Positions 46,290-55,478 of a stretch of DNA of 64,000 nucleotides are shown piece by piece (the stretch's first letter is position 1; the number at the start of each line of letters is the position of its first letter). This stretch comes from Paenibacillus terricola (GTDB lineage: Bacteria > Bacillota > Bacilli > Paenibacillales > Paenibacillaceae), in assembly GCF_014779765.1 (NCBI RefSeq), contig NZ_JACXZA010000007.1, positions 301,442 through 365,441 on the forward strand. The letters are read 5' to 3'. A program made the translations under genes and the position numbers. Below the pieces are notes generated by a model. It worked only from the letters and a program-made list of their open reading frames with translations. It did not search any database and was not told where the DNA came from.

Positions 46290-47459
46290 CTACAGCTGCT
46301 CAATCGCAGCCAGCACTGTGTTATTGAAATGATCGGCATACATGTTCTTGAACGGGCGATTATGATCGAGCTCAACCGACAGATGCACCGTCACTGTGCT
46401 GTACAGTGGATCGACGCAGATGAACGGGCCAGCTGCTCCCCAGTGCGAGTAAGCACCACTTGAGAACAAGTCGCCGCCATCCCGCTTCGACCCATTGATT
46501 GCCCAGCCATAACCCCAGTAAGCTTCCGGAAACACCTCATCACGGTATTGCGAGGAGACGCCAGGAATCTGGTTGCGCGTCATTTCGAACACGCTGATGG
46601 GACTCAGCAGCCGCTCTCCGTTATACTCCCCGCCGAACAGGAACATCTGGCCGAAAATCGCTAAGTCATACGCCGAGCCATACGCACCGCCGCCTGCAGA
46701 CATCGACTGGATCAGGTCCTCCGTCTCGATCCATTCCGCACATGCTGCCTCCGGCGCCCGGCGCACGATCCGATATCGCTCTGAATCCGGCACTGCAAAG
46801 TATGTATCATTCATACCAAGAGCCCGGAATATCCGTTCCTCTACAAAACGGTGATAAGGCATTCCGCTCACCCGGCTAACGATTTCGCCCAGCAGCTGGT
46901 AGCCAAAGCCCAGATACTGCATGACTTGACCTGGCTTCGTGCGAAGCGGCACCTCATAGCCGTAGAACAACGACTCGTGCGTGTCTGAATCTTGACCTTC
47001 TGGACAAGCAGGCAGCTCGTCCCCTTGTTCACGCTTGCGCGATATGATTTTACACACATCCTCGCCGTTTATGCCCGACGTATGCGTTAGCAGATGATGA
47101 ACGTAAACAGCCTTCTTGCCCGGACCCGTAAACTCGGGAATATAGTCAACAATCGGCCGATTAAGACCCATGAGGCCCTCCTCTACAAGCATAAGAATGG
47201 CGGTCGCCGTGAACAGCTTCGTGATCGAGCAGAGCGGAAACAGCGCGTCGCGCGTCAGCTCTGCTGCTTCCGGCTCTGGGCCGAATTTGCCGTTTGCCTG
47301 ATGTACGATAACGACGCCTTTCCTTGCCGCAACGACTACCTGTGCCGGGGTTACGCCGTTCGTAACCATTTGTTCCGCTACTTCAGCAATTCGTCTAACT
47401 CGGGCTTCGGACATCCCGACCTGCTGAGCCGACCCATACTCTAGCTGTCGATTACGCAT
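46290..47459 (-). CDS. Serine hydrolase, beta-lactamase class C fold
   Basis: A 389-residue protein with SITK (FPLCSITKLFTATAILMLVE), YLGFGYQLLGEIVSRVSG as the second motif (Tyr-x-Gly rather than Tyr-x-Asn) and HWGAAGPFICVDP as the HxG-type third box. No signal peptide. Resembles EstB-type carboxylesterases that share the lactamase fold. Not closely similar to the neighbouring enzyme at 45097. Confidence 0.9.
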   Translation of the reverse strand: MRNRQLEYGSAQQVGMSEARVRRIAEVAEQMVTNGVTPAQVVVAARKGVVIVHQANGKFGPEPEAAELTRDALFPLCSITKLFTATAILMLVEEGLMGLNRPIVDYIPEFTGPGKKAVYVHHLLTHTSGINGEDVCKIISRKREQGDELPACPEGQDSDTHESLFYGYEVPLRTKPGQVMQYLGFGYQLLGEIVSRVSGMPYHRFVEERIFRALGMNDTYFAVPDSERYRIVRRAPEAACAEWIETEDLIQSMSAGGGAYGSAYDLAIFGQMFLFGGEYNGERLLSPISVFEMTRNQIPGVSSQYRDEVFPEAYWGYGWAINGSKRDGGDLFSSGAYSHWGAAGPFICVDPLYSTVTVHLSVELDHNRPFKNMYADHFNNTVLAAIEQL

Positions 47460-47637
47460 TGTATTGCGCCTCCCTTATGATGAACAATAGATATGTAATG
47501 TTTTTATTTACTATTGTACATTTATATTAACAATTCCTTCCTCTCAATCGAAACATCGCAAATTTAACAATTGATAATCATACTGACAACCGTTTCCGAA
47601 ACCCTTCACGAAACATTCGCTCTTTTGTACACAATAC

Positions 47638-47670
47638 AAAAAACTGCTCCGTCCACAGACGAAGCAGCCC
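47638..47670 (-). terminator. Terminator of the type III PKS operon
   Basis: Stem CTGCTTCGTC / GACGGAGCAG then six T on the minus strand, 60 bases after the oxidoreductase stop. Confidence 0.85.
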
Positions 47671-47732
47671 ACCTCATTCAATCGAACCTGATACTTCGCA
47701 ATCCAACGCCAGCAATAAATGCAACAACCTAT

Positions 47733-49058
47733 TTAATGAAGCTGCAACCGGGTCGCCTCGACAAGCCGATACGCCATACTAGGCACAAGCCGCCCCAACC
47801 CGAGCAGCACGCCGGATAACGCCCTGCTCCCAAGACCGGCCTGAAGGCGAAGCCCCCAACGCAATGGTCCGGCAAAATCCCGCTGTAATGCCCCCGTGTA
47901 CGCCATTCTCCATTCCTGCAGCGAGATCGAGCTGCGTAGATATTGGTCCGCCAGCGGCGCGCACAGCGCCGCCGCATGCAGACCCATCGCCATCCCGTCC
48001 CCGCACAGCGGCGGGATGACCGAAGCGGCATCGCCGACATGCGGCACGATGCCCCATGCCCGCGGTTCGCGGGTGAGCACCACCGGCGTCGCCGCCGTGG
48101 TGCCTGCAACCGGCTGCGCATCGCGCAGCCGCCTTGCCAGCGCGGGCACCTGCTGCGCTGCCGCGTCCAAGACAGCGGCGGCGGATTGTCCCGCCGCTGT
48201 GAAAGCTTCCGGCGTCACGAGCGCAGCCGCGTTCGCCGTCCCATCGCCAGCGGGTACTAACCCCAGGTACCCGCCGCGGAAGAAGAACAGCTCCACCACC
48301 GGCTCCGCGGGGACGCCGGAGAGCAGCGTCCGCACGCCAAGCAGCCGTTTGCCCCGCCCATTTCCCCCGCCGCCTTCATTACCTGAGCCGCCGCTCACCT
48401 TGCCACGCCAATCGGCCTGCACATCCGACGGCTGCTTGTCCTGTCGACTAAGTCCGCCTCGTCGAAAAGCGCCAGCTCCCACTCGCAAGCGATCCGACTC
48501 ACCGTCCCCACCCAGAGCCTCGACAGCATCGTTGGTGAGCGGCAGCTCTACTCCCGCTTCCATCCACTCGGCCGGTGCATTCCGCCCCCAAGCGCCAATG
48601 ACGACGCGCGCCATAAGCTCCGTCTCGCCATGCTCGCGCGAACGGATGCTAACGCGCCAGCCGTCCGCGATGCGCGCCATGCCGCGCACCGTCACGCCGG
48701 TACGCACAACAGCTCCGCGCCGATCCGCCTCTTGCTGCAGCGCATAGTCGAGCGCATAGCGGCTAATGCTCTGCGCCGGCGTCTGCAGCCGCAGCTCCAG
48801 CGGTTTGCCGAACGCCGCCGCCAGCCGGATGCGCTCGATCGGCTCAGGCGGCGGTGTCTGCCCCTCCAGCACATGCGCCAGTCCCAGCGATGTCAGTGAT
48901 CGCGCCGATTCCGGCGAGAGGAATTCGCCGCAAACCTTATGCCGCGGGAACGAATGCCGATCAAGCAGCAGTGTGTTCCAGCCCCGCGCCGCCATCGCAC
49001 AAGCCGTACTCGCCCCTGCAATCCCTGCGCCTATGACGATCACATCATACATCTGCAT
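47733..49058 (-). CDS. FAD-dependent oxidoreductase of the polyketide cluster
   Basis: 441 residues from the ATG at 49058 (GGGAG 11 bases upstream; another ATG two codons later). FAD domain YDVIVIGAGIAGASTACAMA, then FPRHKVCGEFLSPES as in geranylgeranyl reductase-like monooxygenases, and GDAASVIPPLCGDGMAMGLH near the C-terminus. About residues 170-240 are an unusual Gly/Arg/Ser-rich insertion (KVSGGSGNEGGGGNGRGKRL). Third gene after the type III PKS and methyltransferase; likely oxidises or reduces their product. Confidence 0.9.
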   Translation of the reverse strand: MQMYDVIVIGAGIAGASTACAMAARGWNTLLLDRHSFPRHKVCGEFLSPESARSLTSLGLAHVLEGQTPPPEPIERIRLAAAFGKPLELRLQTPAQSISRYALDYALQQEADRRGAVVRTGVTVRGMARIADGWRVSIRSREHGETELMARVVIGAWGRNAPAEWMEAGVELPLTNDAVEALGGDGESDRLRVGAGAFRRGGLSRQDKQPSDVQADWRGKVSGGSGNEGGGGNGRGKRLLGVRTLLSGVPAEPVVELFFFRGGYLGLVPAGDGTANAAALVTPEAFTAAGQSAAAVLDAAAQQVPALARRLRDAQPVAGTTAATPVVLTREPRAWGIVPHVGDAASVIPPLCGDGMAMGLHAAALCAPLADQYLRSSISLQEWRMAYTGALQRDFAGPLRWGLRLQAGLGSRALSGVLLGLGRLVPSMAYRLVEATRLQLH

Positions 49059-49187
49059 CGCCTTTTCGCTCCCTTGTTGGTCTCCCACACTCTCTCCAGC
49101 AGGTATGCCGCTCCCGTCCCCTCAATCCTATCCAGCGGGTGTACCGCACAACGTTTTCACTTTCCCATCAAGCAGCATACCGGTCTA

Positions 49188-49898
49188 TTACTTCCTCACC
49201 CAGCAAGCATAACGAAACAATGGCCGCCAAGAATAAGCCAGCTGACCACCATCGGCCAACCGTTCGCGTACCCGCCGCCAATCGGCAGCCCGAAACCCTT
49301 TCGCAACAGACAACGGACCGTCATGCCGAATATAGCGGTTGCGAGACACCGTCCTCGTCACCAGCCATACAGCCGCCCACGCGATCGGATGACGATGAAT
49401 ATCGCCGATGGCACAGCCAATCCGGGAACCGCGCACCATAGCTTCAACAGCCTCCACGACCTGCTCCTCATCAAAATGATGCAGCAACTGCGAAGCCGCC
49501 ACGATATCCGCTTCCCCCGGCTGCAGCTTGAATAGATCCAGCTGTCTCACCGTCACCCTAGGCTCGTCCTGATAGAGCGCACGCGCCTCCGCGCACGCCT
49601 CTTCCGTCAAATCACCCAGCGTTAACAGCAGCTCGATGCCCTCCTGCTCCGCCCACCGCAGCAGCGAGCGATTAATATCGCCCGCTCCGCAGCCAATGTC
49701 GAGCACCGACAGCTGCCGAGGCCGCCCTGCTTCCTGCCATAATTGTCGCACTGCATACAGAACCGGACCTGCCGCCCCAAAGATCTGATTGAGCCGCTGC
49801 AAATGCCGATGCGCCTCTCGCAACGAATCGCCGCCCGTTCCATGATCGTCCATCAGCTCCGGCCGCAGCGCCCGATGGCGCAGCTGAAGATCAGCCAT
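49188..49898 (-). CDS. SAM-dependent methyltransferase of the polyketide cluster
   Basis: 236 residues from the ATG at 49898 (GGTGG 5 bases before; a TTG at 49913 is possible). SAM-binding motif SVLDIGCGAGDINRSLL, acidic ADIVAASQLLHHF and a C-terminal FRYACWVRK. Class I fold. It overlaps the end of the PKS gene, so translation is coupled; probably O- or C-methylates the pyrone or resorcinol product. Confidence 0.9.
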   Translation of the reverse strand: MADLQLRHRALRPELMDDHGTGGDSLREAHRHLQRLNQIFGAAGPVLYAVRQLWQEAGRPRQLSVLDIGCGAGDINRSLLRWAEQEGIELLLTLGDLTEEACAEARALYQDEPRVTVRQLDLFKLQPGEADIVAASQLLHHFDEEQVVEAVEAMVRGSRIGCAIGDIHRHPIAWAAVWLVTRTVSRNRYIRHDGPLSVAKGFRAADWRRVRERLADGGQLAYSWRPLFRYACWVRK

Positions 49899-51189
49899 AA
49901 CGTCCACCAACAACTGGTTCAGTCACCGTCCGCACATCGGTACGGCGATGCCCGCTGATCCCCCAATCCCGACTCAAGCTTTCCTCCGGATCCTCATACG
50001 CAGCTAACTCGTCATCGACATCCCGCTCAATGCGCGTGTCGCCATCCGCCATACTCGGCACATAGGTCATTCGCATCAGCTCCGCCGTAAGCCCAGGCCC
50101 GAATGCAACAGCTAATCCTTCAGACTGCCCGCTTCCCTGCTCCCTCAGCCTATCTCTCATTGCACGGAGCACGAATAGAATCGTCACCGACGACATGTTG
50201 CCGTACGACCGCAGCACCTCACGGCTTGCCTGCGTATCCTCATCGCTTAATCCGAACAGCTTCTGCACGGCATCAACGATCCCGCGCCCACCCGGATGGA
50301 TCGCCCACCAATCCGGCTTGAACCCAGGTGCGTACCGCTCCACCATATCCGGCACATACCGACTGAGCAGCTCCGGCACCTGCGGCGACAGGAACAGATC
50401 GAAGCCATGGTTGCCAATCGTCCATTTCATCGCTTCCGCCGCCTCTGGCGCGAGCCCTGCCCAGCCCTCCGTCAGTAAGAACCGGTCTCCGTTCGCCCCG
50501 CGCTGCTTGGACGGACGTCCGACTACACAAGCCGAAGCGCCATCTCCGAAAAATGCTGCCGCATACAACGACTCTCTATCGCCAGATGGCTGCGTGTGCA
50601 GCGTGCATAGCTCGACGCATACGATGAGCGCGACTGCGTGCTCGTCCGCTGCAACAAGTTCACGTGCAGTGCGAATCGCGGTCATACCTGCGGCGCAGCC
50701 AAGAAAAGTGAGCGGCAGCCGACGCGTGCCCTCATTTAACGCAAGCCGATGCGTCAACTCCGCATCGAGACCAGGCAAGTACATACCTGTACAGCTCACC
50801 GTTAGTACATGCGTCACCTCATGCGCGGCAACGCCGCTGTCCGCAAGCGCTTCTCTCGCTGCCCGCTCCGCGAGAATCGGCGCGAACTCCTGATACATCG
50901 CCATCCGCTCGGCCGTCTGCGGCACCAGTTGAGCCGCCGTTCCCGGCGCGAACCGGCTCTCCGAAGCAGGTCCGGACAAGCTGGTTACGCAACTATGCCG
51001 CGTCTCGACGCCGCTCTGATTGAAGATGCGGCGAGCCCATCGCGCCGCGTCCCGCTGCCCTGCCGCCTCCAACCCCTCAGCCAATCGCAATGCCGTTTCG
51101 CGCTGATCGAGCCGGCACTCCGGCAATGCAGTGCCGATGCCGAGCAATGCGGCCTTATTTTGTGAAACCCGAATCCGATATCGTCCCAT
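49891..51189 (-). CDS. Type III polyketide synthase
   Basis: 432 residues from the ATG at 51189 (AGGAGGAG 6 bases upstream); the longer frame is not homologous. Chalcone/stilbene-synthase fold with catalytic Cys in LTVSCTGMYLPGLDAELTHR, His in WWAIHPGGRGIVDAV and Asn in LRSYGNMSSVTILF. Extends fatty acyl-CoA with malonyl-CoA to alkylpyrones or alkylresorcinols in relatives. It is about 60 residues longer than usual: an acidic tail (DELAAYEDPEESLSRDWGIS) follows the fold. First gene of the cluster. Confidence 0.95.
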   Translation of the reverse strand: MGRYRIRVSQNKAALLGIGTALPECRLDQRETALRLAEGLEAAGQRDAARWARRIFNQSGVETRHSCVTSLSGPASESRFAPGTAAQLVPQTAERMAMYQEFAPILAERAAREALADSGVAAHEVTHVLTVSCTGMYLPGLDAELTHRLALNEGTRRLPLTFLGCAAGMTAIRTARELVAADEHAVALIVCVELCTLHTQPSGDRESLYAAAFFGDGASACVVGRPSKQRGANGDRFLLTEGWAGLAPEAAEAMKWTIGNHGFDLFLSPQVPELLSRYVPDMVERYAPGFKPDWWAIHPGGRGIVDAVQKLFGLSDEDTQASREVLRSYGNMSSVTILFVLRAMRDRLREQGSGQSEGLAVAFGPGLTAELMRMTYVPSMADGDTRIERDVDDELAAYEDPEESLSRDWGISGHRRTDVRTVTEPVVGGRYG

Positions 51190-51329
51190 TTGAAGCTCCT
51201 CCTCTATTCGAACGTTTCTACCGTCCGCCCCAGGAACCTCAGGGACAAACTGTTGCCATTCTATTCGGATGCTCGTACCAATAGAACAAGACTGTACTCT
51301 TTCCCTATACAAATCGTATCCCTATATAC

Positions 51330-51366
51330 AAAAAGGTCCACACCCGAATGCTCGGGCATGGACCAG
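51330..51366 (-). terminator. Terminator of the lipoprotein gene at 51388
   Basis: GGTCCA..CCCGA / TCGGG..TGGACC stem followed by T5 on the minus strand. Confidence 0.85.
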
Positions 51367-51387
51367 ATCGACTAGTAAGTTATTGAA

Positions 51388-52458
51388 TTATTGCAATACC
51401 GGCTCCGACAAGTCGAGACCAAACGAATTCGCAAGATCTTCAAGCTTCGTCGTATCTGTCGGAATCTCTTGTTTGAACGTTTGCTTCTCGTTAATCGCCG
51501 AATACGTGCTTTGCGCATACATGTTCAGCTTCGTCTCGCCTTGGCCTTCATCCGACACAACGATATCCGCGTTAATGCCTTGGAACGTCATATAGCCGTC
51601 TTTTACGCCAGTCGTCAGCTTGAAGTCGTTCACTTTAACTGCCTTATTGACCTCTTCCGTCCACTGCGCGCCGTTATCCGTAAGCTGCTGCTTCGCTTTA
51701 TCGAGATCTTCTTTCTTCACATTGATCAGCTTCAAGTATTCCTCATCAGCAGCCAACAGATCGATAATAGCAGGCGCTACTTTATTGAGGATCGTATCAA
51801 CTGCCGCTGGGAAGTTCTCGTTCGTCAGCTGGAACTGAACCAGGTTGTCATACTTCGCGTCTTGCGGCAAGCCTTGAACGTCGGCTGCTTTCGGTTCGCT
51901 GAAGAAGTCCTTCGATTCAAAAGGCTCAACCATCGCAAGGATCATATCGCTGCTCAGCTTGATCATCTTATCATTGTCGATCGCCGGAGCGTCCGTCGCA
52001 CCTTGCACTTCCATCAGCTTCTTCAGGTCGATCTCAACGAACTTGCTCGTCAAGCTCTCTGGCAGGGAAGGCAGACTCGGGATTTTGAGATACATTTTCT
52101 CATCGGTCATGATCATTGGAATTTCAAGCGTCGTTGAAGCTCCGTCTGTCTTGTATTCTACTTTCATCGTTACATCTGTCCGCTTCGCATCGCGATCGTG
52201 TTGGCCTTCGAACGAAATCTTCGAGCCCTTCAGCACGGATGCCACCATAGACGCGATGCCAAGCTCATCTGATTCGCTAACTGGAATCGTTATATCATTA
52301 ATGCCGACCGTACCGCTGAAAGCGTAAGCGTGCATTTCCGACATTTTCTTAAGAGAATCTACCAGTGCTTCCTTCGAAGGTTTACTGCTGCTGCATCCTG
52401 CAACAACGAACAAAATCGCAACCATAGCAAGAATAGCTGTTCGCTGTATCCATTTCAT
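51388..52458 (-). CDS. Lipoprotein of unknown function
   Basis: 356 residues from the ATG at 52458 (AAAGGGGG upstream). Signal and lipobox: WIQRTAILAMVAILFVVAGC. The mature part is beta-rich in its first half (YAFSGTVGINDITIPV, TDVTMKVEYKTDG) like LolA/LppX-type lipid-binding folds (DUF6612-like), then helical. Surface-attached; ligand unknown. Monocistronic. Confidence 0.85.
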   Translation of the reverse strand: MKWIQRTAILAMVAILFVVAGCSSSKPSKEALVDSLKKMSEMHAYAFSGTVGINDITIPVSESDELGIASMVASVLKGSKISFEGQHDRDAKRTDVTMKVEYKTDGASTTLEIPMIMTDEKMYLKIPSLPSLPESLTSKFVEIDLKKLMEVQGATDAPAIDNDKMIKLSSDMILAMVEPFESKDFFSEPKAADVQGLPQDAKYDNLVQFQLTNENFPAAVDTILNKVAPAIIDLLAADEEYLKLINVKKEDLDKAKQQLTDNGAQWTEEVNKAVKVNDFKLTTGVKDGYMTFQGINADIVVSDEGQGETKLNMYAQSTYSAINEKQTFKQEIPTDTTKLEDLANSFGLDLSEPVLQ

Positions 52459-52531
52459 CGTTTCAATTTCCCCCTTTATTCGATACTCATTCATCATACG
52501 TGATGGTCACCCTATGTACAAGCTTTTAACA

Positions 52532-52565
52532 TAAAAACCCGCTTCCACAATCTATGGAAACGGGC
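52532..52565 (-). terminator. Terminator of sspP
   Basis: CCCGCTTCCA / TGGAAACGGG stem then T5 on the minus strand. Confidence 0.85.
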
Positions 52566-52578
52566 CTGTATATGTCTG

Positions 52579-52737
52579 TTATGAACCTTCGCCGTGATTC
52601 TGTCTGGAATGGTTCCGCTGCTTCGTTTTCTTGGATCCCGAGAGCGGCTGCTGCGGCTGATTGCCTTGACGGGAACGGCCGCTCGCGCTGCTGTCAGACT
52701 CAGGATTAGGGACAGGTACGCTGTCTGGTTTACTCAT
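52579..52737 (-). CDS. sspP: Minor small acid-soluble spore protein SspP
   Basis: A 52-residue protein with a GGAGG site (AGGAGGACTGTAAATACG before ATG). The C-terminal half QPLSGSKKTKQRNHSRQNHG is the conserved SspP core (PLSGSKK.K.RNH.RQ.H). Expected to be made late in the forespore. The N-terminal half is Ser/Pro-rich and variable. Confidence 0.85.
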   Translation of the reverse strand: MSKPDSVPVPNPESDSSASGRSRQGNQPQQPLSGSKKTKQRNHSRQNHGEGS

Positions 52738-52770
52738 CGTATTTACAGTCCTCCTGTAAGATGAATTGGA

Positions 52771-52971
52771 TTAGCTTCCGCTGCCGGATGAACCCGCGCT
52801 GAACGGTGTCGACAGATCGGACGGATCGTCATGATCCATCGCAGCCTGATTGCGGCGATCATTCTTATCTTGCTGCAGCTGCTGCGCATGATGGCTGTTG
52901 ACGGGGTTAAGGTCGAGCTGCTCCACGACGTTCGATAAGTTTTTGTCGACGCCGTTTTTTGCTTTCGTCAT
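52771..52971 (-). CDS. Small hydrophilic protein, probably spore-linked
   Basis: 66 residues, AAGGAG 7 bases before the ATG. Asn/Asp/Gln-rich (LSNVVEQLDLNPVNSHHAQQ, LQQDKNDRRNQAAMDHDDPS) with a Gly/Ser tail; no membrane segment. Family not recognised. Composition and neighbours (sspP, the gene at 52989) suggest a late-sporulation role; this is only context. Confidence 0.7.
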   Translation of the reverse strand: MTKAKNGVDKNLSNVVEQLDLNPVNSHHAQQLQQDKNDRRNQAAMDHDDPSDLSTPFSAGSSGSGS

Positions 52972-52988
52972 TGTTTATCGCTCCTTCG

Positions 52989-53336
52989 TCAGTGGTACCG
53001 ATTCGAATTGACCGCCTGCGCGCATTCATGAATATGACGCTTATAATCGAGAGCGAGCTGCTGAATAATGTCCGTGCGCTCATCCACCGACTGGCCTGCT
53101 TTCTCCACATCGATCAACTCAACGCTGACCTCGCGATCATCGACATACCCTACTTTAAAATCAAACGAATAATCCTGATGCCCCGCCGTATGAATCGTCA
53201 CGCGCAGTGCACTCGGGTCCCCTTCGTCGGGCCACACTTCTGCCTGGTCTGCCTCATTAATCGTTGTCGGCAGCGTGCTAGCCCAAGCCGATGCGAGCTG
53301 TTGTTGATCCGTTTGTAACTCATCGTTATATGCCAT
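52989..53336 (-). CDS. Hypothetical protein
   Basis: 115 residues from the ATG at 53336 (GGAGGTGG upstream). Small alpha/beta protein: helix AYNDELQTDQQQLASAWAST, strands LRVTIHTAGHQDYSFDFKV and SVELIDVEKAG, C-terminal helix DYKRHIHECAQAVNSNRYH. Family not recognised. It is 46 bases downstream of the sigma-factor gene and 17 bases upstream of the next gene, so probably in an operon with them. Confidence 0.75.
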   Translation of the reverse strand: MAYNDELQTDQQQLASAWASTLPTTINEADQAEVWPDEGDPSALRVTIHTAGHQDYSFDFKVGYVDDREVSVELIDVEKAGQSVDERTDIIQQLALDYKRHIHECAQAVNSNRYH

Positions 53337-53382
53337 GACTGTCCACCTCCACACTGTTTAAGATGCGAAGATGATGATGATT

Positions 53383-55119
53383 TTATGCTTCCCACACGAT
53401 CGTTGTCAGTCGTGCCTTCTCTTCCTCGGTTGGCAGTGGCAGCTTACCGAATCGAACGAGTGCCTCCATGATGGCGAAAATAATTCCTAGTCCCTCCTGT
53501 ATGCTGTGACTGCCGACTTCCTCCTTTGCAATGTGGGAGGGCGCCAGCCGCTTCCACAACGCGATGAAATCGTCTTGGACGGGCTCCAGTAACGCGCGTG
53601 CATCAATGGAGACAAGCGCTTCTTCAATAATCGCCGTATAAGCAGCGTACTGATCCTTATTGAAGAACGGTATTCTTATCGACGTCAGCCCGTCTTCATT
53701 GGAAACATAGCCGCTCTTCGCAAGTTTAGCTGCCTCTAGCTTATCGTGATCGGATAATTCCGTCTGCTGATTCAAGCAGTCTGCCAGACGACCGAGTGCC
53801 GTTAGATCAGGTCCATTAAAGTCGCGCCATTGCATGCCAGACCAATAGGTGTCCATTTGCAAAGCGTGTATGCGTCCTCCGTCTGCTCTGCTTTTGATGC
53901 CATTGCACACATATTGTTCTGCGATCTCAGCATTCGGGATATTCGCAATCCATTCATCTTTGGAGTACCTAATATTCCCGACGGCATAATAACGCCCGCC
54001 ATCCGCACGTTCCGGCTCACGAATCGAGTCATAAAATTGATGAGGCTTTGCTGCCCAATAATGATGCAGGATAGCCTGCGGTATAAAGGACCAGAGCAGA
54101 AACGTATCGTTCTCTTGGCAGCCATGAAATGCAAGCGCCTTAATATCTGGGAGACGGCTTGCTATCGCGTCATAGAATGCAGCGGCTATCGCTTCTCCAT
54201 GCCGGTTCAGCATCATGCTCTCTTCACGTAGGCCATTCATATCCCGAATAATGAAATTGGTCTGCACCTTTCCGCCATTTCTCGAAGACATCAGTCCAAC
54301 CTGCTTCAGCGGTTCAATAAGTTCTTCTACATAGGCCGACGCCGCGCCTACTTTGCGGGCAAGCTCTTCAATCGTCAATGGCCGATCATATGCAGCAACT
54401 GCAATATTACCAGCCAGAAGAGAATGGAAGTAGCTGTTCGGCTCGAAATGCGGTCCCGGTGATCCTGTGTGCCCGACATGCATACGGACTGGCGTGAAAC
54501 TGAGTGTTGGTTGCTGGCTTGTCATCTTAAGCCCCTCCTTCAATTTGCGTCTCGCCTCAGACAGATGCCATTTGACGGTGCCGGACGACAAGCCGAACTT
54601 TGCAGCAATGTCCTCGACACGAAGGCCTTCGAAATAGTGCATGACGGTAATCTCGCGGTGGCGCTTGGACAAGAAGGCAATTTCTTGCCGCAGTTGATCA
54701 AGCGTCTCCTGTTCGACCATTCGACTCAATACGGACGGTTCTTCGTCTGCAAGCAGCGCTTCATCGAAGCCATCATCGCCACCGGCAGCCATGCGCCAAT
54801 GCCGATTGTGCTTCGCGGCGTAGTTCGACCACGTGTAGCTGCAGATCCGCCGTACCCACGCATCCATATTGTCGATCCCCCGCCCGCCCTGCAAGGAGCG
54901 GAACAGGGCAGTTGCAATCTCCTGTGCCAGGTCCTCTGCGTCCTGATGGTGACCAAGCTTCCGAAGCGCGAAACCGAAGATCCGGCCCGAGTAACGATGC
55001 ACCCACTGCTCTACCTGCTGCTCAGCGTGCTCCCGCTCGTCCTCGTTCATCGATGCATTTGTCATAGTCCCGGTGATTTCGTCAGCCACTGTTGCCGCGC
55101 TTGCCTGCCTGTCGTCCAT
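53383..55119 (-). CDS. ECF-type sigma factor with long C-terminal extension
   Basis: A 578-residue protein. Sigma region 2 is at about 35-105 (FALRKLGHHQDAEDLAQEIA, AWVRRICSYTWSNY) and region 4 at about 140-195 (FLSKRHREITVMHYFEGLRV, EDIAAKFGLSSGTVKWHLSE). Ordinary ECF factors end there. Here about 380 more residues follow: a winged-helix-like part (ERPLTIEE-type, LTIEELARKVGAASAYVEEL) and an alpha/beta domain of unknown type. No anti-sigma gene is adjacent, so the extension may sense a signal itself. AGAGGTG precedes the ATG. Confidence 0.88.
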   Translation of the reverse strand: MDDRQASAATVADEITGTMTNASMNEDEREHAEQQVEQWVHRYSGRIFGFALRKLGHHQDAEDLAQEIATALFRSLQGGRGIDNMDAWVRRICSYTWSNYAAKHNRHWRMAAGGDDGFDEALLADEEPSVLSRMVEQETLDQLRQEIAFLSKRHREITVMHYFEGLRVEDIAAKFGLSSGTVKWHLSEARRKLKEGLKMTSQQPTLSFTPVRMHVGHTGSPGPHFEPNSYFHSLLAGNIAVAAYDRPLTIEELARKVGAASAYVEELIEPLKQVGLMSSRNGGKVQTNFIIRDMNGLREESMMLNRHGEAIAAAFYDAIASRLPDIKALAFHGCQENDTFLLWSFIPQAILHHYWAAKPHQFYDSIREPERADGGRYYAVGNIRYSKDEWIANIPNAEIAEQYVCNGIKSRADGGRIHALQMDTYWSGMQWRDFNGPDLTALGRLADCLNQQTELSDHDKLEAAKLAKSGYVSNEDGLTSIRIPFFNKDQYAAYTAIIEEALVSIDARALLEPVQDDFIALWKRLAPSHIAKEEVGSHSIQEGLGIIFAIMEALVRFGKLPLPTEEEKARLTTIVWEA

Positions 55120-55205
55120 ATCGCACCTCTGTCATTGATTTGACGTACTTACTTAATAAGTAGGGGGTTTGTGAAGACCGGTTGGGTCGTATTTCGAAAT
55201 TTGTA

Positions 55206-55240
55206 CAAAAAAAAGAGCCGCGCAGGCTGCGCAGCTCTTA
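55206..55240 (-). terminator. Terminator of tRNA-Ser
   Basis: AAGAGCTGCGCA / GCGCGGCTCTT stem followed by T8 on the minus strand. Confidence 0.85.
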
Positions 55241-55265
55241 GATGATATGCAAGGTAAAAGTAAAC

Positions 55266-55354
55266 TGGCGGAGAGGGTGGGACTCGAACCCACGTGAGCT
55301 TGCACTCTAACGGTTTTCAAGACCGCCCCGTTATGACCGCTTCGGTACCTCTCC
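55266..55354 (-). tRNA. tRNA-Ser (TGA)
   Basis: 89 bases with encoded CCA, acceptor GGAGAGG / CCTCTCC, anticodon TGA in GTCTTGAAAAC, a long variable arm (class II) and T loop GTTCGAGTC. Lies downstream of serS as in other Bacillales. Confidence 0.97.
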
Positions 55355-55438
55355 ACATTTAAAGTCTAACATTAAGATTGTACCACAAGCGAATTCTAAC
55401 AATCAACTTCCTTTTTGCATTTTAGCCGAAATACGTAC

Positions 55439-55470
55439 AAAAAAGAGCCGTCGCAACGGACGGCCCTTCC
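55439..55470 (-). terminator. Terminator of serS
   Basis: AAGGGCCGTC / GACGGCTCTT stem followed by TTTTTTG on the minus strand. Confidence 0.85.
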
Positions 55471-55478
55471 CTAAAGCA

